Source of the DNA: Deltaproteobacteria bacterium
Lineage (GTDB): Bacteria; Myxococcota_A; UBA9042; DTJE01
Direction: 5' to 3'
Length of the DNA: 64,000 nucleotides
Assembly (NCBI GenBank): GCA_029547805.1
Contig: JAKPOP010000010.1
Location: forward strand, 124,001 to 188,000
Shown: positions 40,088 through 47,537 of the stretch, one piece after another
How positions within the stretch are numbered: position 1 is the stretch's first letter
Layout of the letters: each line of letters starts with the position of its first letter
Translations under genes and position numbers: made by a program
The notes under the pieces: model-generated
Database searches by the model: none
Told to the model about the DNA's origin: nothing
The model's input: the letters and a program-made list of their open reading frames with translations, nothing else

Positions 40088-42129
40088 ACCGGGAACGCCC
40101 CTGGGTCGCACCCCTGGTGGAGGCCCTCTTCGTCGCCCTGGGGCTCACGGTGGTCTTCGTCTTCTCGTTCCGGCCCAACTGGGACATCGACATCTTCTGG
40201 CACATCGCCACCGGCCGGTGGATCGTGGACCACGGCGCCCTGCCCCACACGGACATCTTCAGCGCCACCGACCCGGGCCGGCCCTGGACGCCGTTCCAGT
40301 GGCTCTACGAGGTCGCCATGTCCGAACTGGAGTCCCGGGTCTCCTTCACCGGGATCCGGGTTCTCCACGCCTCCCTCTTCGTTGGCACCTTCGCCCTCTG
40401 GTGGTGGTGGTTCCGGCGGGTCTTCCGATCCCGGATCGCGGCCGCCGTCCTCTGGTCCCTGGCCCTGGTCCTCTGCCTGGACCGCTTCCGGGTGCGCCCG
40501 GAGGCCTTCAACTTCTTCTTCACGGCCCTGACGATCCCCCTCTTCCCCCTGTGGCCCTGGGAGGAGCCCCGCCCTTCCCTGCGATCCCGGGCCATCACGC
40601 TGGCCCTCGTGGGAGCCCTCTGGGCCAATCTCCATGCCGGCGGGGCCCTCTGGCTCCCCCTCTCCCTGGGGGCGGTGCTGGCCGGGGCGGTCCTGGCCTG
40701 GCTCGCGAACCGTTCCTCCCGGGACCGCCTCGGAGACCTCCGCGAATCGACCGGGCTCTTCCTGGCCGCCCTCCTGCCGATGATCCCGATGCCCGGCTTC
40801 CTGAAGGGGGTCCATCAGGCCTTCGCGATGTACCAGGAGAGCATGGTCCTGATCCCCGAGTGGCACCCGCCGGCGGCCTACTTCCATCCGGCCTTCGGGG
40901 GGCGGCTGACCCCGGCCCATGCGGTCTGCGGCGCCTTCCCCTACCTGCTGCTCCTGGGGCTCGCCCTGGTGACGATCCACGGGTTGCTGCGTCACGGCTG
41001 GAGGAACTTCCTCAGTCGCCATCGAGCGGGGATCCTGGCCCTGGCCTGGCTCAACGGCCTGATGGCGGCCCGAACGGCCCGTTTCCTGTACCTGGACGTC
41101 GTGGCCCTGGCGGCACTGCTGGCCAGCCGGGACCGGTGGACCGTTCCGTCGTGGACGACCCGCCTGGGGGCCCAGGTGGCCGGAATGCTTGCGGCGACCG
41201 TGCTGGGCATGCTGGCCTACGACCAGGCCATCGTGAAGGAGCGGGGGGGACTGGACAAGGCCCTCAAGTCCCTCTCGTCGGACCTGGAACCGGGGACCTT
41301 TCCGGTAGAGGCCTCTGACGCCATCGAGGCGATGGACCTCCGGGGACGAATCTTCCACTACACCTCCTGGGGAGGCTACCTGATCGGCCGCCACTTCCCC
41401 CGATGCACGGTCTTCACCGATGGGCGCGGCAACTTCACCTCCCAGGAAAAGGACGTCCTGGTGAGCACCCATCGCCCCTGGGAACGGGAGGAGGCCCTGG
41501 AGGTGGCGTTCGAACGATATCCGTTCGAGATCCTGGTGTTCCCGGCGCCCGTCTTCCCGGTCCTGGACTGGGATCGGGAGCGGTGGGTGCTGGTCCATCG
41601 GGACGACCTGGCGGAGGTCTTCCTGCGACGATCCCCGGAAAACGAGGACAACTTCCGCCGCGTCGTGGCCTGGTGGCGAACCCTGGGAATCGACGCCCCC
41701 GACGACCCCGTTGCCGCCGAGGCGCGCCATCTCCGGGTCCTCGCCGAGGAGCGCCTGCAACGCAAGGAGGTCCAGCAGGCCCTCGCCGAGGCGTCGGTGA
41801 AGGCCCAGGACGCCGATTCCCCCCAGCGCCGGGCCGAGGGGCTCTTCGAGGGCGCCCACGTGCTCTTCGAGGCCGGACGCTACGACCTGGCGGCGAGATT
41901 CTTCCGCAAGGCCCTGGAGCAGGGCTTCCGCCACTCGACCTGCGGGCTCTACCTCGCCTGGTCCCTCCACCTGGCCGGGAAGGACGACGAGGCCAGGAAC
42001 GCCCTGAAGACCCACGTGATCGACCCGGACCCCCAGAGGCGACCCGATGCCGGACCCCTGCGGTACGGCGGTCAGCGGGTACTGGAGGCCCTGGTCCGGA
42101 GACTGGGAATCGGAACCCGGACGCAATGA
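40084..42129 (+). CDS. Multispanning membrane protein with C-terminal TPR-like region
   Basis: FSFRPNWDIDIFWHIATGRWIVDHGALPHTDIFSATDPGRPW; several TM helices; helical C-terminal tail; ATGA overlap with yggS. Confidence 0.75.
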   Translation: MNRERPWVAPLVEALFVALGLTVVFVFSFRPNWDIDIFWHIATGRWIVDHGALPHTDIFSATDPGRPWTPFQWLYEVAMSELESRVSFTGIRVLHASLFVGTFALWWWWFRRVFRSRIAAAVLWSLALVLCLDRFRVRPEAFNFFFTALTIPLFPLWPWEEPRPSLRSRAITLALVGALWANLHAGGALWLPLSLGAVLAGAVLAWLANRSSRDRLGDLRESTGLFLAALLPMIPMPGFLKGVHQAFAMYQESMVLIPEWHPPAAYFHPAFGGRLTPAHAVCGAFPYLLLLGLALVTIHGLLRHGWRNFLSRHRAGILALAWLNGLMAARTARFLYLDVVALAALLASRDRWTVPSWTTRLGAQVAGMLAATVLGMLAYDQAIVKERGGLDKALKSLSSDLEPGTFPVEASDAIEAMDLRGRIFHYTSWGGYLIGRHFPRCTVFTDGRGNFTSQEKDVLVSTHRPWEREEALEVAFERYPFEILVFPAPVFPVLDWDRERWVLVHRDDLAEVFLRRSPENEDNFRRVVAWWRTLGIDAPDDPVAAEARHLRVLAEERLQRKEVQQALAEASVKAQDADSPQRRAEGLFEGAHVLFEAGRYDLAARFFRKALEQGFRHSTCGLYLAWSLHLAGKDDEARNALKTHVIDPDPQRRPDAGPLRYGGQRVLEALVRRLGIGTRTQ

Positions 42130-42158
42130 TAGAATCGGCCGGGAAAGGAGGAGGTTTC

Positions 42159-43133
42159 ATGAAGACGACGTTGGACGTGCTCTTGCTGCTGGCCCTGCCC
42201 GCCTCGGGCAAGTCGGAGGTCCGCAAGTTCCTGGCGGCCCACGGCCCCGAGGAGTGCCGGTCGCTCTTCTTCCTGGGGCCGACGGTGCAACTGGACGACT
42301 ACCCCTACGTCCACCTGATGCGCCGGATCGACGATGAACTGGAGCGGATGGGTCAGCCCCGAGTCTTCTTCCGGTCCTCGGAAGAGGGATTCGCGGACCC
42401 CCGGGACTGGATCACCTTGATCGAACTGCTCAACGACGACTGGGCCTCCCTGCACCGGCCCCCGGCCGACCTTCCGCCCCGATGTGCGGGGACGCTGATG
42501 GACCGGATCGAGGCCGCCTCCGATCGCGCCGGGATCGGGCCCCGTCTGGCGCGGCTGCGAACCGACCGGCGAAGGGCCCTGGAGGACGAACTGGAGACCG
42601 AGAGCCGGATGCTGCTGGAGGACCTCCAGGAGGCGATCCCCCCGTCCCTGGAGGGTCGGACCGTCGTGATCGAGTTCGCCCGGGGTGGACCCGACGGGTC
42701 CGCGATGCCACTGCCGGATCCCCTGGGCTACCGGGCCTCCCTGCAACGCCTGGCACCGGACCTCCTGGCGAAGGCGGCGGTCCTCTACATCTGGGTGACC
42801 CCCGAGGAGTCCCGGCGCAAGAACCAGGAGCGTGCGGACCCGACCCAGCCGGGTTCCATCCTCCATCACGGGGTGCCCCTGCCGGTGATGCTCGGGGAGT
42901 ACGGTTGCGACGACATGGAGTGGTTGATCGGGCAGTCGGACCGCCCGGGCACCCTGCGGGTCGAGGCCCATGGGCGCACCTTCCACCTGCCCGCGGCGCG
43001 CCTGGACAACCGGGTGGACCGGACCACCTTCGTCCGGGGACCCAGGGACCAGTGGGACCCCGGGGCCGTCGAGACCCTCCGGTCCGCGCTTCACGACGCC
43101 TTGAAGTCCCTGGCCTCGACGCCCCGGGACTGA
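42159..43133 (+). CDS. Uncharacterised P-loop NTPase / kinase-like protein
   Basis: LLLLALPASGKSEVRKFL (Walker A-like AxxxxGKS) at the N-terminus; GRTVVIEFARGG; strong RBS aaaggaggagg. Confidence 0.7.
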   Translation: MKTTLDVLLLLALPASGKSEVRKFLAAHGPEECRSLFFLGPTVQLDDYPYVHLMRRIDDELERMGQPRVFFRSSEEGFADPRDWITLIELLNDDWASLHRPPADLPPRCAGTLMDRIEAASDRAGIGPRLARLRTDRRRALEDELETESRMLLEDLQEAIPPSLEGRTVVIEFARGGPDGSAMPLPDPLGYRASLQRLAPDLLAKAAVLYIWVTPEESRRKNQERADPTQPGSILHHGVPLPVMLGEYGCDDMEWLIGQSDRPGTLRVEAHGRTFHLPAARLDNRVDRTTFVRGPRDQWDPGAVETLRSALHDALKSLASTPRD

Positions 43134-43173
43134 CCCCCGGCCCTCTCGGACCACCACCAGGCAGATCCCTGCG

Positions 43174-44454
43174 TCACTGCAAGGTGGACGCGACCTTCTG
43201 CAGCAGCGCCTTCCACCGGATGCAGGCGACGGTCCGGGAACCGCCACGGCAGGCCCGGGCCTTCTCCCGCCCCAGGGCCGGCATCAAGGCCCGAAGACGG
43301 GACCGGACATCCTCGAAGAAGGCCGATTCCCGGGGGATCGAGAACAGGGCCTGCAAGGCCGGTTCCCACCGGCCCTCGGCCTGGTCCCGATCCGACGAGG
43401 CGAGGGCCTCCGCCGCCCGTCGCTCCCGTTGGAGCCGGTTCTCCACCCGGACGGCCGAGGGATCCAGGGGATGGTCCTCCAGGACGATCCGGACCAGGCG
43501 CTCGGCATCGTCCAGGCGCCGCTGGTCCAGCATCCGCCGCGCCTCCTCCAGGGTCCCGGCGGCATCCCGGACGACCTCCGGGGAGCCCGCTGCGGCTGCC
43601 TCCGGTGCGTGTCCCGCCCCGGGGGCCTCCGGTCCCGGCGTCGCCGCCTCCGGGACCGAAGAAGGGCCTCCCATCGAAGAGGAGGAGGCCTCGGTGGACA
43701 CCCCCTCCCCCATCGACTTGCGACCGGACCACCAGGCGACGCCACCGACCACCAGGGCACCGACCACCAGGGCACCGATCCCCAGTCGCCAGGCCCGTCG
43801 AAGACGACCACGTCGACTCCGGATCGTCCCGGCCTCGGGCAGTTCCACCAGGAACTCCACGTCCCCGAACCGCAGGAGGTCCCCGTTTGCCAGTTCCCGA
43901 GCCCGGACCCGGGAGTCGTTCACGAAGACCCCGTTGGCGCTGTCCAGGTCCTCGACGATCACGGACCCGTCCATCCGAGCCAACAGGCGGGCGTGGTTGC
44001 GACTGACCGACGGGTCCAGCAGCACCAGGGCGCAGTCGCGCCCCCGGCCGACCATCACGACGTCCTGGGAGACCTCGGTCACCTGGTCCCGTACACCGGG
44101 ACTGCGGCCCACGAGCCGCACTCGCAGCGCCTCGGCCGCCGGGACCCGAGGCCCCTGCACCCGGATCCGGAACTCTCCGATCCGGAGCACCTCGCCGTCC
44201 TGAAGGAACCTCGGCTCCTGGACCCGCTCCTCCCCGATCCAGATGCCGTTGGAGGAGCCGAGGTCCTCCAGCATCAGCCTTCCGCCGTGGACCGAGAACC
44301 GGGCGTGCCTGCGGGAGACGCTCTCGGAGGGAAGGATCAGGTCGCACTGACGGCTGCGCCCGGCCACCACGATCCCGTCGCGGATCTCCCGCTGGTCCGA
44401 TACGACCCCGAGCCGATCCTCGACGATGAGCAACCAGCCCGACAGCCCGGCCAT
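43174..44454 (-). CDS. Double-FHA domain membrane protein with C-terminal helical/TPR-like region
   Basis: VAGRSRQCDLILPSESVSRRHARF...LGSSNGIWI and MVGRGRDCALVLLDPSVSRNHARL...LDSANGVFV; TM GIGALVVGALVVGGVAWW. Confidence 0.85.
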   Translation of the reverse strand: MAGLSGWLLIVEDRLGVVSDQREIRDGIVVAGRSRQCDLILPSESVSRRHARFSVHGGRLMLEDLGSSNGIWIGEERVQEPRFLQDGEVLRIGEFRIRVQGPRVPAAEALRVRLVGRSPGVRDQVTEVSQDVVMVGRGRDCALVLLDPSVSRNHARLLARMDGSVIVEDLDSANGVFVNDSRVRARELANGDLLRFGDVEFLVELPEAGTIRSRRGRLRRAWRLGIGALVVGALVVGGVAWWSGRKSMGEGVSTEASSSSMGGPSSVPEAATPGPEAPGAGHAPEAAAAGSPEVVRDAAGTLEEARRMLDQRRLDDAERLVRIVLEDHPLDPSAVRVENRLQRERRAAEALASSDRDQAEGRWEPALQALFSIPRESAFFEDVRSRLRALMPALGREKARACRGGSRTVACIRWKALLQKVASTLQ

Positions 44455-44487
44455 GGCAGGAATCCCCAATGCCGGCGTCCCCCGGGA

Positions 44488-46227
44488 CTAGCCGGGAGTT
44501 CGCAGGCTCGCCAGGCGGCAGCCACCCGCCGGGTCCGACTCCAGACGGGCCACCTGCCGGACCATCCGGCGGGCCATCGACCGGGCCCCGTTCTCCGGGA
44601 GTCCGGGGATCGCCAACATCAGCATGGTGTCCAGGAGCGCTGCGGGAGAAGAGTCCCCGTCATCCGCCGACCAGCCCGCCAGGAGGCCGCTGCCGGCCAG
44701 GGACTGGCGGGCCAGCAGGGGCAGGTCGTCCACCTCGAGGTCGACCGCGACGACCAGGTCGGGCCGCAAGGAGGCCAGCAGCGCCGCCGCCGCAGGGCCC
44801 ATGGCCGCCAGGGCCCGCCGGTCCAGCCGGATCACCCCGGATCCCGCATCGGCGCCCCCGGGCCCTCCATCCAGTACCACGACGCGGAAGTTCCCCGGCA
44901 GGGTCCCCAGAAGCGCCAGGGCGAATGCCCGCCTCTGGGCCGGCGTCCCGCCCGCGAGGGCGACCCCCTGGCGATCCAGGACCGCCTGCCGCAGCAGGTC
45001 GGCCTCCGGCTCCGGCACCCGACCCTCCGAGACCCACTCGGACCATGCGGGGTGCCGCAGGACACACCGCTCCAACCGGATCACCCGCCCCCCCACGGCG
45101 ACCGGGGGATTGACCACCTGGAGGGAGAACCCCTCCAGCAGGGCCGCCTGCACGGATGCCTGGCCCAGGGCCTCCCGGGAGACCCCGGCCAGGTTCGCCA
45201 GCCGTTCCAGCACCCGGTCCTGTCCCCGCTGGGACGAGAAGCCCCGAACGACGCGGTCGACGCGGTCGCCCCGGCACACGAACACCTGTTCCCGGCCGAT
45301 GGTCATCATCCCGTGGATGGTCTCGTCGGCCAGGAGTTCCTCGAAGGGGCCCAGGCCCAGAAACTCGTAGAGGAGGTCCTGGGTCACCTCGTAGGGGTCG
45401 ACGTCCGGTCCAATCCGGCCCTCGCGCCGGAGATGATCCACCAGGCGCATCACCCCATTCGAGAGTCGCTGCCACACCTCGTCGGTGATCTCCTGCGTGG
45501 TGGGGTCGATCCCCGCGAACACCGTCCCCGCCGCGGCCTCCGCCAGGAGTCCCAGGGCCTTCACATACCTCTCGGGGGCCGACAGGTCCTGTGCCGTCGC
45601 GGGCCGGCGGGATACCGCCGACAGCCGGCTCGGCACCGAGACCGAGACCTCCGGGGAAGGGGACGGCTTCTCGGCGGGAGGCGGGGGAGGCGGCACCGCC
45701 GAGGGGGTGGTCGGTGCGACCCGGCTCGTGACGGGCTGCTCGACGGACTCCTGGGAGGGGGGAGCCTCCACCTCCACCTCGAGGTCCAGTGGCACTGGCA
45801 CGTCCGGCTGGCTCGCCTCAGGAGGCGGGGGCGGCGGCTCCACCGTCAGTGCTGGCATCGCCACCGTGGCCCGATACTGTGCCAGATCCTCCGGCGGGGG
45901 AGGCAGGGGGGTCGGCTCGTGGACGCCCGTGGTCCCCTGGACCTCGGAGAAACGGAGGATGTAGTCCCCGATGTAGACCCGATCCTCGGGGCTCAACTGC
46001 CTGGGTCCCGTGATGCGCCGGCCGTTCACGTAGGTGCCGTTGGTGCTCTTGAGGTCCGTCAGCACCACCGATCCCCCTTCGACCTGGACCATCGCGTGGC
46101 GCTTCGAGACGTTGGGCTTCGGGAGGACAATCAGGTTGCCCTGGACCCGCCCGATCGTCACGGCGGTGACATCGAACAGGTGCTCGTGCTCCAGTCCTCC
46201 CTTCTCGGCCACGGTGACCTTCAACAT
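44488..46227 (-). CDS. FHA domain fused to a CpaF/TadA-type secretion ATPase with degenerate Walker A/B (predicted pseudo-ATPase)
   Basis: FHA: TIGRVQGNLIVLPKPNVSKRHAM...LKSTNGTYVNG; CpaF-like LLYEFLGLGPFEELLADETIHGMMTIGREQVFV; P-loop position reads GGTPAQRRA; Walker B position LRPDLVVAVDLEV. Confidence 0.82.
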   Translation of the reverse strand: MLKVTVAEKGGLEHEHLFDVTAVTIGRVQGNLIVLPKPNVSKRHAMVQVEGGSVVLTDLKSTNGTYVNGRRITGPRQLSPEDRVYIGDYILRFSEVQGTTGVHEPTPLPPPPEDLAQYRATVAMPALTVEPPPPPPEASQPDVPVPLDLEVEVEAPPSQESVEQPVTSRVAPTTPSAVPPPPPPAEKPSPSPEVSVSVPSRLSAVSRRPATAQDLSAPERYVKALGLLAEAAAGTVFAGIDPTTQEITDEVWQRLSNGVMRLVDHLRREGRIGPDVDPYEVTQDLLYEFLGLGPFEELLADETIHGMMTIGREQVFVCRGDRVDRVVRGFSSQRGQDRVLERLANLAGVSREALGQASVQAALLEGFSLQVVNPPVAVGGRVIRLERCVLRHPAWSEWVSEGRVPEPEADLLRQAVLDRQGVALAGGTPAQRRAFALALLGTLPGNFRVVVLDGGPGGADAGSGVIRLDRRALAAMGPAAAALLASLRPDLVVAVDLEVDDLPLLARQSLAGSGLLAGWSADDGDSSPAALLDTMLMLAIPGLPENGARSMARRMVRQVARLESDPAGGCRLASLRTPG

Positions 46228-46401
46228 CCTGCCGTGCCCCCCTCTCCGGACGGAAACGCATTCTCCCCGAGCCCTCCCGGGATGTCAACGAATCCGAAGT
46301 CGTCGAGTCCCGTCGTCCTCGGGAAGAACCGGCCGATCTCGATGGTCTCGTTGCTCGGGAGGGGGCGTTCCGCTAGCATCGCGTGGGGCGAGGAACCGGT
46401 G

Positions 46402-47472
46402 ATGAAGGCATCGAGAAGGGCCTGGCTGCTCTGGATCGCGGTCCCCTGGTGGACCTCGTGCGCGCCCAGGGTCCAGCAGGTCCGGATGGACCCCATGGAG
46501 TTCGTCGCCCAGCGCACAGACGAGGGAATCGCCGTGGACCTCCTGGACCCCGAGGTCCTGTTCCGGGAAGGGACCGAGGCCTGGGAGGCCCGTCGCCTGG
46601 AGGAGGCCGCCCGGAAGTTCGGGTGGATCGTGAAGCACTTCCCCGATACCCCCTGGGCCCGGCCGGCGCTCTACAACCGGGCCCTCTCCCTGCTGGCGGC
46701 ACGGCGCCCTGGAGAGGCGGCCGACGACCTCCAGGCGTTTCTCCAGAGATACCCCGAGGACGAGGACCTGCCGGACGTCCTGCTGAAGGCGGGCCAGGCC
46801 CTCCAGGAATCGGGGCGATGGTCCGAGGCCGAGGCCCTCCTGCGGAGACGCCTCGGATTTCCGATGACCCTCTTCCAGGAATTCGAGGCCCGGGCCCGCC
46901 TGGCCCGGGTGCTCCGGATGCTGGGCCGGAGTTCCGAGGCCCGGGAGGAGGTCCAGCGGGTGCTGTCGCTGGCGGATCGGAACGCCACGGTGCCCACGGT
47001 CCACGGAAACGAGTTCGTGGCGATGGCGTCGTACGAGGGGGCCGAGACGTGGCACGACCTCTTCTCCCGCATCCGGTTCGTGCTGCCGACCGAACGCATG
47101 GAGAAGGACCTGGAGGACAAGGCGACCCTGTTCCTGAAGGCCCAGGCGGAGTATCTCCGGACCCTGCGCCTCGGGAACGTCTACTGGAGCGTCCAGGCGG
47201 GACTGCGGATGGGGCGCCTCTACGAGGAGTTCTACGACGATCTCCTGGGAGCCGAGATCCCCCCGGAACTGAATCCGGAGGAGCGGGAGATCTACCTGCA
47301 GGAACTCCGACGCAAGGCCCGGCCCCTGGTGGCGAAGGCGGTGGCGACCTACGAGCGGAACCTCTCGCTGGCCCGGGCCTACGGGGCCCGGGAGGAGTGG
47401 CTGGGGGACCTCCCCCTGCGGATCGCCCGACTCCGGCGGATCCTCGAGGAGACGCCCGATTCCTCCCCCTGA
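46402..47472 (+). CDS. TPR lipoprotein
   Basis: MKASRRAWLLWIAVPWWTSCAPRVQ lipobox; TPR-like EGTEAWEARRLEEAARKFGWIVKHFPDTPWARPALYNRALSLLAARRPGEAADDLQAFLQRYPED. Confidence 0.8.
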   Translation: MKASRRAWLLWIAVPWWTSCAPRVQQVRMDPMEFVAQRTDEGIAVDLLDPEVLFREGTEAWEARRLEEAARKFGWIVKHFPDTPWARPALYNRALSLLAARRPGEAADDLQAFLQRYPEDEDLPDVLLKAGQALQESGRWSEAEALLRRRLGFPMTLFQEFEARARLARVLRMLGRSSEAREEVQRVLSLADRNATVPTVHGNEFVAMASYEGAETWHDLFSRIRFVLPTERMEKDLEDKATLFLKAQAEYLRTLRLGNVYWSVQAGLRMGRLYEEFYDDLLGAEIPPELNPEEREIYLQELRRKARPLVAKAVATYERNLSLARAYGAREEWLGDLPLRIARLRRILEETPDSSP

Positions 47473-47537
47473 TCCCCTGACCACGGGCAAGGGCTCCGAC
47501 CGTCCCCCGCGCCGCGAATCCCGCGATGGGGGCATCC

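Noticed and set aside
44488-46227. Calling this gene an active type II/IV secretion or Tad ATPase
   Set aside because: Walker A Lys/Thr and Walker B acidic motif are absent, so an active ATPase is not supported despite family resemblance.
43429-47472. 1347-codon plus-strand ORF
   Set aside because: Only the 3' part (from 46402) is the TPR lipoprotein; the rest is antisense to two FHA genes.
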